Shown here one piece after another: positions 1-8,811 of a DNA stretch of 59,582 bases. The stretch comes from an uncultured bacterium. Its GTDB lineage: Bacteria > Planctomycetota > UBA1135 > GCA-002686595. The translations under genes and the position numbers were made by a program. Within the stretch, counting starts at the first letter, position 1; each line of letters starts with the position of its first letter. The notes beneath the pieces are model-generated. The model worked only from the letters and a program-made list of their open reading frames with translations, did no database searches and was not told the origin of the DNA. The stretch is taken from the NCBI GenBank assembly GCA_937896235.1, contig CALBMX010000007.1, positions 1 through 59,582 on the forward strand, in the 5' to 3' direction.

Positions 1-1
1 C

Positions 2-73
2 TGCGCCGACATGGGCGACTGCGCCGACATGGGCGACTGCGCCGACATGGGCGACTGCGCCGACATGGGCGAC
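2..73 (+). repeat. 18-bp tandem repeat, four copies, encoding CADMGD
   Basis: Four identical copies of an 18-bp unit (TGCGCCGACATGGGCGAC) run in frame with the coding sequence. The array probably continues left of the window. A perfect short tandem array is a common place for a contig to break, which may be why the window starts here. Confidence 0.95.
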
Positions 74-796
74 AGGAAATGGGGTCTTGGACATCGGGCT
101 CAATCTTGGCCTTCGGAGCAAGATCGAGAGTGGGAAGAAGAGGACTGGAAACTCTGGCGCGAGGGTTCAGGCTCAACGGGCTCGTGGTTCTCCCCTGACA
201 AAGAGGATTGGGGCAAGAACGAGTTTCAAGTCAGCAGGGTGGGTATCTCCATAGGGGGCGAGACGTGCTCCTCGAAGGAGACCTGTGAGGCACTTGAGCT
301 CAGTGATCTTGTCATCACCGAACAGATCAACTGCGACCTGGCCTCTGAAGAATGCACTGACGAGTCTGTTTTCCCAGGATCTAGTGATGAGGGCCTCGGG
401 GCTGAAGAGGCCGACTGCGCACTCGAGATAGAGTGCCTCCCAGCCCACGTTACGGGCCTGGCCGGGCTGACGTTTGTCGTGACCGACTTACAGCCCATCA
501 AGCTATCGGTCGCGATTGGCGACCGCTTCCAAGGCACCTCGAACTCGCTTGGATCGGACCGCATGTGGACCATTCAGTATTCCGATACCGATGCTCCAGG
601 CGCGGCGATCGACCTCACCGTTCGCTGCCTGGATGTTCAGTCCAGCCAAGGCTCGCCGAGTGTTTTGGAGGCGAAGTACACGATCGACCTCGACGACAAG
701 GGACTCAGCCGGACGGAGATTCAAATCCCGGCTGGATGGAGTTTCGTAAAGCTGTCCTCGGAAGGCTCCAAGCCGCTCTACGCCGCCTTTTTCTAG
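2..796 (+). CDS. 5'-truncated Cys-repeat protein of unknown function
   Basis: The frame is open from the left edge of the window, so the true start and any signal peptide lie outside. It begins with four perfect copies of a six-residue repeat, C-A-D-M-G-D, followed by an acidic, Trp-rich linker. Then come three close cysteine pairs (C-x5-C, C-x6-C, C-x5-C; about positions 270-435) and a C-terminal region of about 120 residues that looks like a folded beta-rich domain and ends in YAAFF. I do not recognise the family. Codon use in the last two thirds looks like real coding sequence; the linker just after the repeat is less convincing, and a frameshift there cannot be excluded. The repeat resembles the Cys-Asp-Met repeat of the lipoprotein at 58979-59284. 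Metal or redox binding is only a guess. Confidence 0.6.
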   Translation, partial: CADMGDCADMGDCADMGDCADMGDRKWGLGHRAQSWPSEQDREWEEEDWKLWREGSGSTGSWFSPDKEDWGKNEFQVSRVGISIGGETCSSKETCEALELSDLVITEQINCDLASEECTDESVFPGSSDEGLGAEEADCALEIECLPAHVTGLAGLTFVVTDLQPIKLSVAIGDRFQGTSNSLGSDRMWTIQYSDTDAPGAAIDLTVRCLDVQSSQGSPSVLEAKYTIDLDDKGLSRTEIQIPAGWSFVKLSSEGSKPLYAAFF

Positions 797-925
797 GCGA
801 CTCACGCCCCCCCTTGAGGCGGCACCCTCTGTAAGGCGGTCCGCAGTTTGTTAGCTGAGATTTCATGCACTTGAGTTACGGTCCCTCGCCTACTTGCTAG
901 GGTAGAGACCTACCCACCTCAGCCT

Positions 926-2146
926 ATGAAGCAGCTTGTAATCGCACTCGCACTAATCTCCCTCGGCTCACCTGCCGACCACAAGCGGCCCGCCCCCGAA
1001 AATTGCAGTGTCTGCGGGGGTGAGAGAGCCAAGATGGATCGCTTGCATATAGAGAGCCATGGCGATTTCCGGTTTGCACGCTCCGACTCCAAGGTGGTTG
1101 AGGAGATCTTCAACGGTGTGGACATCTATTGGATCGAGGGAGAGCACATCAAGTTGGGCTTTGCAGACGTCACGTTTCTAATGTGGCCGACGGGATCGGG
1201 AAGGCCGGGCGGAGTTGAGAGCGGAGACGAGCCCGACAAGGGAAGTGGCCCTATGAGATCCCTAGCGTCGGGGGCGCTCGCTTTCGAACCCTTCGCTCGC
1301 GCGCATGCCTACCTCGAGCGGGCGGAAAACTTATATATTCGCATGCAAGAGGTCCTTCTCGTTGAAGACAAGGACTTTCCAGAGGTGAATGAATACGGGG
1401 TCAAAGCTCCCTCCAAGATCAAGGGGCAGGGCTATATGGGCGAGGGGCCCTTTTTGGGTCAGGTCGGGAAGTACGAGGTCCTTCTACTTCCTGGTCAGGT
1501 CGAATTCGACGCTTATGCCAAGAGCGACATGGGGAAGCTTGGCGATGGAACGAACCTCAAGCGTATGGAGGATACGGATGCACAGTCGACCTCCCTTCAC
1601 CTGATGGATGGTGCGATGTGGGATGACGACGGGGTTACGGGGTACATGTTACACCACCTCGTACACGCACTCTTGACGGGCTACAAGCACGACAATTACC
1701 CCACTCCTCCGTGGATTCAAGAGGGACTTGCCCATGCCCTTGAGCGCGAAAGCTCACCTCAGTTCACAAGTTTCTGCGGACCAGCCGAGGTGACGGCATC
1801 GGGTTCCAAGGTCAACAACTGGACAAGCGAGATGAACGAGATTTTGCGTAAACGCAAGAAGCCGTATCTCGACTCTTTGCTCGGCAAGGCTTCCGTTAGC
1901 TCCTTCACCCATGAGGATCACATCATGGCGTGGTCGATGGTTCGCTTCCTCTTAGACAAGCACCCGGACGCATTCGCCGCTATCAACGCCGACCTGCATG
2001 GCATTGGTGAGGGGAAGCGCCGGATTGGCATGCCCCAGGTCCTAGTCGCTCAAAAGGACGCCTTCGACGAGCACCTACATATGGACTACGCGGAGTTCGA
2101 CAAGCAGTGGTCGAAGTGGGCCAAGAAGCAGAAGGCGCGCCGATAA
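926..2146 (+). CDS. Secreted gluzincin-like protein with a degenerate active site
   Basis: This 406-residue protein starts with a probable signal peptide (residues 1 to about 17). Residues 243-247 read HHLVH, where a zinc peptidase would have HExxH, so the general-base glutamate is replaced by histidine. Eighteen residues on, WIQEGLAHALE (E266) matches the third-ligand region of peptidase-MA-like families common in planctomycetes. The spacing suggests the fold is kept while hydrolysis is lost or altered. The C terminus is Lys/Trp rich. It stands alone, 129 bp after the previous gene. Assignment to a peptidase-like fold rests on this motif pattern only. Confidence 0.75.
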   Translation: MKQLVIALALISLGSPADHKRPAPENCSVCGGERAKMDRLHIESHGDFRFARSDSKVVEEIFNGVDIYWIEGEHIKLGFADVTFLMWPTGSGRPGGVESGDEPDKGSGPMRSLASGALAFEPFARAHAYLERAENLYIRMQEVLLVEDKDFPEVNEYGVKAPSKIKGQGYMGEGPFLGQVGKYEVLLLPGQVEFDAYAKSDMGKLGDGTNLKRMEDTDAQSTSLHLMDGAMWDDDGVTGYMLHHLVHALLTGYKHDNYPTPPWIQEGLAHALERESSPQFTSFCGPAEVTASGSKVNNWTSEMNEILRKRKKPYLDSLLGKASVSSFTHEDHIMAWSMVRFLLDKHPDAFAAINADLHGIGEGKRRIGMPQVLVAQKDAFDEHLHMDYAEFDKQWSKWAKKQKARR

Positions 2147-2245
2147 ACCGTCATTTGCTTGTAACCAAATGGGGATCTGAGCGACTGCAAGACAGCAAGG
2201 GCACACGCCCTGTCACCCGCTGTTTGCTTACCCCCTAAAATACCC

Positions 2246-2413
2246 ATGGTCACACGCATCGACTCCATTCAAGACGTTCTCAAATTTCTAGAGTCCGTCT
2301 CTCCACAACTCGCGGCGCAATGCGCGACGGAAATCGAAGGCGTGTGGAATGAGATCTCCGAACTTGAGAGCAACCTCGAGCCCGAGAGGCCTCCTAGGAG
2401 TGGAACAGACTGA
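2246..2413 (+). CDS. Small 55-residue hypothetical protein
   Basis: An ATG frame of 55 codons reads MVTRIDSIQDVLKFLESVSP and continues as an acidic, amphipathic, helix-forming sequence to a TGA. Codon choice looks like that of neighbouring genes. Its last 20 bp overlap the 3' end of gpmI on the other strand, so the two are convergent. No clear Shine-Dalgarno sequence is visible. It resembles no family I can name. The alternative is a chance open frame in the gap between the metallopeptidase-like gene and gpmI. Confidence 0.45.
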   Translation: MVTRIDSIQDVLKFLESVSPQLAAQCATEIEGVWNEISELESNLEPERPPRSGTD

Positions 2414-3992
2414 CACCGTCCATACCGGACGATTTCTGGAGGTCGAGAATCTCCAGTAACGTCGGGGCCACATCTGCAAGGATACCCATTGGCCTCAACT
2501 TCTGACCGACCAGCTCGTCGCTGCAAAGGATAATGGGGACCGGGTTCGTTGTGTGAGCCGTATGGGGCTGATCCGAGGTCTCGTCCCACATCATCTCGAC
2601 GTTTCCGTGGTCGGCCGTAATGGCTATTGTTCCGCCGAGTGCGGTGACAGCCGGCACGATTTCCCGCAAACATCGATCAACCGTCTGCACGGCAATCTCT
2701 GCGGCGGGGACGCGTCCCGTATGCCCCACCATGTCCGCGTTGGCGAAGTTGATGATGTAGACGTCGTTTTCACCGCGTTCGAGTTCGGCGAGGATAGCCT
2801 TGGTGATCCCCGGTGCCGACATCTCTGGTTGCATGTCGTAGGTAGCGACTTTAGGGCTTGGGATTAGGATCCGCGATTCACCCTCAACGGGTTTCTCCAC
2901 ACCCCCGGAAAAGAAGAAGGTCACATGTGCATACTTCTCCGTCTCTGCGATTCGGGCTTGGCGCAATCCGGCCGCGGAGATGAGCTCGGGGAAGATCCCC
3001 TTATAACTTTGAGGCGGATAGGCGACCGCGTAAGAGAAGTCCGACCGGTATTGGGTCATGGTCACCACTTCCAGCGGAGCACTGCCCGCACGACCGGGAT
3101 GGCCATCCCGGCTAAAGCCTGCTGCTCCACCGCAGTTCGCTATCCAGGCACTTTCATCAAGACCAAGGGCCGCGCCGAGTTGGCGCATACGGTCGGCGCG
3201 AAAGTTGAAACAGATTACAGTGTCGCCCGCTTCCATCCGAGAGGCTCCACTGTCGCTGCCGATTACAAAGGGCTCTGCAAATTCGTCGCCCGTATCCGAA
3301 GCATAGCTGGCCCCAATGGCATCCATCGCCGTCGCAACGAGCTCGCCCTTCCCATGGAAAAACAAGTCGTAAGCTCGCTGGGTGCGCTCCCAGTTGGTAT
3401 CACGGTCCATCGCCCAATAGCGACCGATGACCGAACGAATGTGCCCCACTCCGGCGTTCGCAATGTCTGCTTCGAGCGCCTCCACAAACCCGGCCGCAGA
3501 GCGTGGTGGTGTATCCCGTCCGTCTAAAATCGCGTGTACACAGACGCGATCGGGATCGACCCCGACACGCTTAGCTAGCTCTAGCAGGGCGCGAATGTGC
3601 TTGCTTGATGCATGCACCCCCCCTGTGCCGATGAGGCCCATGAGGTGGAGCTTTCTACCCTCCTTGCGAACACGCTCCATCGCGGTAACAAAGGCCCCGT
3701 TCTCAAAGAAGTCTCCGTCGTCGATCGATTTGTGGATACGAGTTTGGTCTTGATACACCACGCGGCCAGCGCCCAGGTTCAAGTGTCCCACCTCGCTATT
3801 CCCCATCAGGCCAAGTGGAAGCCCAACTTCCTTTCCAGAGGCCGAAAGCAGAGTGTTCGGGTACTTCCCGAGCAGCTCGTTCCAATAAGGCGCTGACGTG
3901 TGGATCAGGTTATGGGCAGAGGCCTCGCGATATCCCCAGCCGTCGAGGATGACTAGGAGGAGTGGCGGACGCTTTCCGGGGTTGGGGTTCAC
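2394..3992 (-). CDS. gpmI: 2,3-bisphosphoglycerate-independent phosphoglycerate mutase
   Basis: The enzyme interconverts 3- and 2-phosphoglycerate in glycolysis and gluconeogenesis using two Mn ions and a phosphoserine intermediate. At 532 residues it is normal length for the family. Visible motifs are ILDGWG (D17, metal ligand), GNSEVGHLNLGAG with the catalytic Ser66, ILDGRDTPP, IGRYWAMDRD, FNFRADRMRQ, and the C-terminal metal-site segment ITADHGNVE followed by HTTNPVP. The start is GTG at 3992, which puts the usual short N terminus before the first beta strand; no Shine-Dalgarno sequence is seen. The gene is single and divergent from the M48 peptidase gene. Confidence 0.98.
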   Translation of the reverse strand: MNPNPGKRPPLLLVILDGWGYREASAHNLIHTSAPYWNELLGKYPNTLLSASGKEVGLPLGLMGNSEVGHLNLGAGRVVYQDQTRIHKSIDDGDFFENGAFVTAMERVRKEGRKLHLMGLIGTGGVHASSKHIRALLELAKRVGVDPDRVCVHAILDGRDTPPRSAAGFVEALEADIANAGVGHIRSVIGRYWAMDRDTNWERTQRAYDLFFHGKGELVATAMDAIGASYASDTGDEFAEPFVIGSDSGASRMEAGDTVICFNFRADRMRQLGAALGLDESAWIANCGGAAGFSRDGHPGRAGSAPLEVVTMTQYRSDFSYAVAYPPQSYKGIFPELISAAGLRQARIAETEKYAHVTFFFSGGVEKPVEGESRILIPSPKVATYDMQPEMSAPGITKAILAELERGENDVYIINFANADMVGHTGRVPAAEIAVQTVDRCLREIVPAVTALGGTIAITADHGNVEMMWDETSDQPHTAHTTNPVPIILCSDELVGQKLRPMGILADVAPTLLEILDLQKSSGMDGVSLFHS

Positions 3993-4093
3993 TTGTGCTG
4001 GTTGGGGCTATGGTCAACTCGGATGGGTTCTCCGCATTCTACGGAGCCGGGCCGGTTCGTCTCGCTTTCGCCACGAAAACCGGTCCTGAAGTC

Positions 4094-4099
4094 TATACT
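4094..4099 (+). promoter_or_regulatory. Possible -10 box before the M48 peptidase gene
   Basis: TATACT lies 38 bp before the ATG at 4137, in the 144-bp divergent region between gpmI and the peptidase gene. No good -35 box is seen at 16-18 bp, so this is only a candidate. Confidence 0.25.
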
Positions 4100-4136
4100 G
4101 GAGCCCCCACAACTGACCTCAGCCTTAGATCCCACA

Positions 4137-4904
4137 ATGAAATCACTTCTCTTGCTAAGCGCGTTGGCCGCAAGCCTCATGCTCTCCTCATGCATAACAA
4201 CTCCCATAACGGGGACCTCTGCATTTAATATGTTTAGCCCCGAGGAAGACTGCGAGCTCGGCACCGAGGCCTATTCTCAGTTTACCGCGGAGGCCACCCT
4301 CGTAACGACCAGTTTTGGCGACAAGGGGAAGTGGAAGGACACCGTCGAGAAGGTCATGTCGGATCTTGCGAGTGTCGCCGAAGAGCAGGGGTACGCTTAC
4401 GAGGTCAAGCTCATTGATGACGACAGCACTGTCAACGCTTGGTGTTTGCCGTGCGGCAAGATGGCTGTGTACACAGGCATCCTTCCGATCTGTAAAGATG
4501 CAACCGGCCTCGCCGTTGTCATGGGACACGAGATCGGGCACGCCATGGCGCGCCACGGCACCCAACGCATGTCCCTAGACACGGCCGTGCAGACAGCACT
4601 CTCGCTCGCAACATCGGACGAGAACCTGCAATCACTTGGATCCCTAGCCTACCAATACGGTGCCGCGCTCCCCTTTGGCCGGAACCACGAGCTAGAGGCC
4701 GATCACATTGGGTTGATCCTGATGGCGCGGGCGGGGTACGACCCCCGCGAGGCCGTCGTTTTTTGGGAGCGCATGGAGAGCCTAAGTGGAGGAGGAAGCA
4801 CACCCGAGTGGCTCTCGACCCACCCATCACATGAAACGCGAGCCAAGGAACTCGAAGCGCTCTTGCCCGAAGCCATGAAGTCCTACATGGCCAATAAGCC
4901 CTAA
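4137..4904 (+). CDS. M48 family zinc metallopeptidase, lipoprotein
   Basis: This 255-residue protein is a periplasm-facing zinc peptidase of the M48 (Oma1/LoiP/BepA-like) family, which acts on damaged or misassembled envelope proteins. The signal sequence ends in a lipobox, LSSC, with Cys19 as the lipidated residue. The zinc site is HEIGH at residues 131-135, followed by NHELEADHIG at 183-192, which supplies the third ligand and the family's ExxxD motif. THPSHETR near the C terminus is also typical. The ATG at 4137 is preferred over an in-frame upstream start because only it gives a clean lipoprotein signal. The gene stands alone. Confidence 0.93.
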   Translation: MKSLLLLSALAASLMLSSCITTPITGTSAFNMFSPEEDCELGTEAYSQFTAEATLVTTSFGDKGKWKDTVEKVMSDLASVAEEQGYAYEVKLIDDDSTVNAWCLPCGKMAVYTGILPICKDATGLAVVMGHEIGHAMARHGTQRMSLDTAVQTALSLATSDENLQSLGSLAYQYGAALPFGRNHELEADHIGLILMARAGYDPREAVVFWERMESLSGGGSTPEWLSTHPSHETRAKELEALLPEAMKSYMANKP

Positions 4905-4978
4905 ACATGATTGGATGCCCGTGGGATCCGGCCCCACTCCCGGGACAAACTCGGGCCTGCGCCACAGGAAGACCCAAA

Positions 4979-5009
4979 ACGCAAGTCTTTCCCCAAAAAG
5001 GACTTACGT
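4979..5009 (+). terminator. Candidate hairpin terminator after the M48 gene
   Basis: An imperfect inverted repeat pairs ACG-c-AAGTC with GACTT-a-CGT, extended inward by a G-U and two A-U pairs, with a short C/A-rich loop. It lies 75 bp after the peptidase stop. The U-tract is poor. Confidence 0.35.
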
Positions 5010-5119
5010 TATTCATCAGAGCATAGTCCTCGACCGAGGCGGCTCGGGACTCTAGCTTAGCCCTTCGACGTGGGCGCAAACATGCGCCCCTCGCCCTCTT
5101 AGGCGCGAACGGTTATGCC

Positions 5120-6610
5120 ATGAATGTCGCTCTCATCTCACCGGAGTTCTACTCCCTCGCGCGCCGAACTAATCTTGCTTCGGTCACAGAGTCCCTCGCC
5201 CGTGCACTAGCATTCGAGGGCGCGAAGGTGTGCCTCTTCATTCCCCGTTGCGCGTCGATGGACGAGAATCTGCTTCGCGGTGCGACAGAGGCGGGACGGA
5301 TCACCATCAAGGACTTCGAGTTCGGGGATACGGAGTTCCGCATCCTTCACCTGACCGTCGCCGGTATTCCCACCTACGTTTTTGATAACGAAAAGTGGTT
5401 CAACAAGCACAACCCCTACGGTAACGAAGAGGGGCCTTACGAGGACAACTGGCGCCGCTATGCCCTGTTTAGCCAAGCCGTCCTAGAGGGGTTTGCCGTC
5501 GTGGATTTCAAACCCGCGGTACTGCATTGCATGGATTGGACGACAGGTCTGATTCCCGTTTACCACCACATCAAGTATGCAGCGACGGAAAGCGACGCTC
5601 CCGTCGCCAAAGCGGGCACTTGGTTTAGCATTCACAACCTTGCCATGCAGGGTGTTTTTGAGCGGGACATTCTGCCCCGCATTGGAATCCCCCACAGTGA
5701 GTTCAAGAGCGAAAACGGTGTGGCTCTTGATGGCAAGGTCAACTTCATGAAAGCCGGGGCGGACTACGCTACGGTGATTGGTACCCACTCGGGGGCTCAC
5801 GCCGAGCGCATCCAACTTCAAGATCGCGGCCATGGACTGGAGCGCCTCTTTCTCCGCAGAAAGAAAGTATTGGCCGGGATTTCAAACGGGATCGACTACG
5901 CGGCATGGGATCCGAGCAAGGACAAGATCCTCTCCGCGAACTTCTCTGCGGCGGATAAGGATCCGATCAAGAGCAAGCTAAAGTGCAAGTCGGACCTCCA
6001 GAAGGCGCTAGGGCTCGACAATGGTCCAAGACAACCGATCGCTTCCCTCATTGGTCGGTGGGACGCCGATAGCGGGTTTGACCTACTAGCCAATCGATTC
6101 CCCGACATCCTCGAGCGCGGGATACAGCTCGTCATCCTCGGTACCGGACCTCCAGAGCTGACGGCAAAGCTCAAGAACCTTGAGTCGACATTTAAGGGTC
6201 GCTGCAAGATTGTCGAGGGCTTCACTCCCCACATTACCCACCAACTCATGGGCGGGTCCGACATCATGATCTTGCCATCACACTACCAGCCGACGAACCC
6301 GATGTACGCGATCGGAATGCGCTATGGCGTGGTCCCTCTCGTCTACGAAAGGGGTGGTTTGGACGACAAGATCGTCTCCATGGCCGCCTCCAAAACGGGT
6401 ACCGGCTTTACGTTTGATCCCTATACTGGAGATGCCGTGCTTGAGGCTCTCGAGGAATGCCTGACTCTATATAAGGACACCACCGGCTGGCGCCGCCTCG
6501 TCAAGCGCTGCTTGGCGGAGGATTTCTCATGGGGCAAAACAGCGCGCGAGTACCTCTTGGCCTACCGCGGTGTCACGCGGCGAGCTCGAGCAGCGCGGAC
6601 CGAAATTTAG
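5120..6610 (+). CDS. glgA: Glycogen/starch synthase-like glycosyltransferase (GT5)
   Basis: This 496-residue protein has the layout of bacterial glycogen synthase, which adds glucose from ADP-glucose to alpha-1,4-glucan. Family hallmarks are LHCMDWTTGLIPVY, the IHNLAMQG segment, GISNGIDYAAWDP, LIGRWDADSGFDLL, and GMRYGVVPLVYERGGL near the C terminus. The N-terminal nucleotide-binding loop is unusual. Where classical enzymes have K15-x-G-G-L (E. coli numbering), this protein has R15-R-T-N-L, so the lysine and both glycines are missing. It may have different donor specificity or weaker activity. It lies between the M48 gene and the ABC exporter, with no other glycogen genes nearby. Confidence 0.85.
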   Translation: MNVALISPEFYSLARRTNLASVTESLARALAFEGAKVCLFIPRCASMDENLLRGATEAGRITIKDFEFGDTEFRILHLTVAGIPTYVFDNEKWFNKHNPYGNEEGPYEDNWRRYALFSQAVLEGFAVVDFKPAVLHCMDWTTGLIPVYHHIKYAATESDAPVAKAGTWFSIHNLAMQGVFERDILPRIGIPHSEFKSENGVALDGKVNFMKAGADYATVIGTHSGAHAERIQLQDRGHGLERLFLRRKKVLAGISNGIDYAAWDPSKDKILSANFSAADKDPIKSKLKCKSDLQKALGLDNGPRQPIASLIGRWDADSGFDLLANRFPDILERGIQLVILGTGPPELTAKLKNLESTFKGRCKIVEGFTPHITHQLMGGSDIMILPSHYQPTNPMYAIGMRYGVVPLVYERGGLDDKIVSMAASKTGTGFTFDPYTGDAVLEALEECLTLYKDTTGWRRLVKRCLAEDFSWGKTAREYLLAYRGVTRRARAARTEI

Positions 6611-6676
6611 AAAGTTAGCGGTCTCCCGCAGGGGATCGACTCAAAGGATCCCACGCCAAGTGCGTATGGTGTATTC

Positions 6677-7642
6677 ATGACTTCATCCCCAGCCCCAGTG
6701 GTTCGCGTTCGCGAACTTCGGAAGACGTACAAACCTTCGATGTTCAAGTCGGGCTTCTCAGCGCTCGGTGGGGCCGCCGGGGTCGACCTGGAAGTGCAGC
6801 GCGGGTCGGTCTTTGGCCTTTTGGGGCCAAACGGCGCGGGAAAGACGACTTTGGTCAAAATCCTACTTGGGCTCGTAAGAAAAACGGGAGGCGAAGCAGA
6901 GCTGCTCGGCGAGCCAGCGGGGAGAGCTCGGCCGCGCTCTCGCATTGGCTACCTGCCAGAGGCTCACCGCCTCCCCCTCTATTTGACTGGGCGCGAGATG
7001 CTCCGCCTATCGGGGATGATGGTCGGATGTAATCGCAAGTGGATTGACGAGCGTTCGGGACCCTGGCTGGAGCGCCTGAACATGGCGGGAAGCGCCGATC
7101 GCAAGATCAAAGAGTATTCAAAAGGAATGATGCAACGTATCGGACTCGTCCAAGCGTTGATTCATGAGCCCGAGGTTGTCTTCTTGGATGAGCCAACGGA
7201 CGGAGTTGATCCGGTCGGCCGCGCTGCGATTCGCGAGACGGTTACGGAGCTCGCAAAGTCGGGAACAACCATCTTCATCAACTCGCACCTTTTGATGGAG
7301 GTGGAGATGATCTGCGACCGGATCGCGATATTGAAAGACGGCCTGATCCTTCGGGAAGGAACGCTACAGGACCTCACGCCGAATACGGACGAAGTCCAAA
7401 TCTACCTGGGGAACGCCACGCCACAAGGGAGTGAATTGCGCGCACTGCTCGATGGCATCACCGACCAAATACCTATAGAGATGCACCCCAGCAGTACCCT
7501 CAAACTTCTGCTCAATGACGAGCAGCTAAACGCCGTCATCGATCGCCTGCGCCAAGGGAGAACCCCCATTCTCCAAATCCGGCGTGAGCGCCGGACACTT
7601 GAAGATGTCTTCATCGACCTCGTCCAAGGAGTTGCTCAGTGA
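6677..7642 (+). CDS. ABC transporter ATP-binding protein
   Basis: This is the ATPase half of an ABC-2 type exporter. It shows a Walker A motif, GPNGAGKTT (about residues 50-58), an ABC signature, YSKGMMQRI, Walker B with VFLDEPTDGVDP, and the H-loop, INSHLL. A C-terminal extension of about 80 residues follows the nucleotide-binding domain, as in Bcr/Nod-type exporters. Its TGA overlaps the GTG start of the permease, so the two are translationally coupled. The substrate is not evident. Confidence 0.95.
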   Translation: MTSSPAPVVRVRELRKTYKPSMFKSGFSALGGAAGVDLEVQRGSVFGLLGPNGAGKTTLVKILLGLVRKTGGEAELLGEPAGRARPRSRIGYLPEAHRLPLYLTGREMLRLSGMMVGCNRKWIDERSGPWLERLNMAGSADRKIKEYSKGMMQRIGLVQALIHEPEVVFLDEPTDGVDPVGRAAIRETVTELAKSGTTIFINSHLLMEVEMICDRIAILKDGLILREGTLQDLTPNTDEVQIYLGNATPQGSELRALLDGITDQIPIEMHPSSTLKLLLNDEQLNAVIDRLRQGRTPILQIRRERRTLEDVFIDLVQGVAQ

Positions 7643-8766
7643 ATTCCGTTCGCCCAACTCCGAGTCGTCTACTTGCGATCCGTGGCCTCTTCACAGATGC
7701 GATCTTCCAAGTTCTCGACAACATGGTTTTTCGAGTCCTTATCGCTGTCTCACTCCTGCCGATTCTGCTGACATTTGCTGTCGGCCTCAAAGAAGAATCA
7801 ATCAGCGTACTCTTCGGCAAATGGCAGTTTGACTATCCTCCCATGATGGCCATGCTCGGCGATGACCCTCGGCCCGTAGCGATTGAGTGGTTACTCAAGT
7901 ACGTAGTCAATGGTCTGGCCGGAGGCATCGGCATGACCTTGTCAATCGCAGCCACCGCATTTTTCGTCCCGAGGATGCTGGAGAAAGGTGCAGCAGACCT
8001 CGTATTCGTCAAGCCTCTTCCGCGATGGTCCCTCTACCTCTCGCGCTATATCACGGGCCTTATTTTCGTCGCTCTACTCAGCATCTTCTTGACGAGCGGG
8101 ATGTACTTCGGAGTCTTATTCATCTCGGGCTACAACGCTCCGGCGATCCTTTGGGCGAGCCTGACCTTGGTGTACCTGTTCTCGATGGTGCATTGCGTAA
8201 CGATGCTGATCGGCGCCTACACGCGAAGCACGTCAGCGGCGATGATCTTGGGAATCGTCTTCTTCTTCGGAAATGGCTGTGTCCACTCAGGGTGGCAACT
8301 CAAGGAGCAATACGGCGACATGCTCATGATCGAGGAGCAAGCCGTGGCGGAGGATGGCTCCGCCGATGCCTCCACAGCAAATGAGAAAGACAACTGGCGC
8401 CTCGTGCGCGACACGGCATTTTTCGCACTCGATGCTCTCCACTATCCCCTCCCAAAGACTAGCGATGCGGACCTAGTGATCCTCCATGTCCAAGACGCCA
8501 TGTTCGACAGTGGGCGCCTTGCCACGCGAAAACAACTCGTGGACAGCACGGAGGGAAGAAGGAAACAAAGGCGAGCAGAGTGGAAAGGCAGCGAAGCCGA
8601 CACCTCCACCGCCACAGATGATCCGGATGCTTGGTTCGAGCGTCACTTTGCTTGGGATGCTGAGGACCTCCGGTTTAACATCTGGTTTTCGATTCTCTCC
8701 TCGCTTGGCTTTATTGTCGTCATGCTCTTACTTGGCATGTGGAAGCTCCGACGTTCCGATTTTTGA
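7639..8766 (+). CDS. ABC-2 type exporter permease
   Basis: This 375-residue integral membrane protein pairs with the preceding ATPase. It starts with GTG, overlapping that gene's stop by 4 bp. Six or so hydrophobic segments are visible, roughly residues 28-50, 85-110, 133-158, 170-195, 198-212 and 345-368. Between the fifth and sixth lies a long hydrophilic insert of about 120 residues, charged and probably outside the membrane. This resembles permeases of the ABC-2 family with an extracytoplasmic loop. Confidence 0.88.
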   Translation: MNSVRPTPSRLLAIRGLFTDAIFQVLDNMVFRVLIAVSLLPILLTFAVGLKEESISVLFGKWQFDYPPMMAMLGDDPRPVAIEWLLKYVVNGLAGGIGMTLSIAATAFFVPRMLEKGAADLVFVKPLPRWSLYLSRYITGLIFVALLSIFLTSGMYFGVLFISGYNAPAILWASLTLVYLFSMVHCVTMLIGAYTRSTSAAMILGIVFFFGNGCVHSGWQLKEQYGDMLMIEEQAVAEDGSADASTANEKDNWRLVRDTAFFALDALHYPLPKTSDADLVILHVQDAMFDSGRLATRKQLVDSTEGRRKQRRAEWKGSEADTSTATDDPDAWFERHFAWDAEDLRFNIWFSILSSLGFIVVMLLLGMWKLRRSDF

Positions 8767-8811
8767 CAGTGCCTATTCGATAGATTCACGGCTTCCTGCA
8801 ACAATGTCTAC

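Noticed and set aside
2925..3527. A 200-codon plus-strand frame inside gpmI
   Set aside because: It is antisense to a fully conserved gpmI and has no recognisable protein character.
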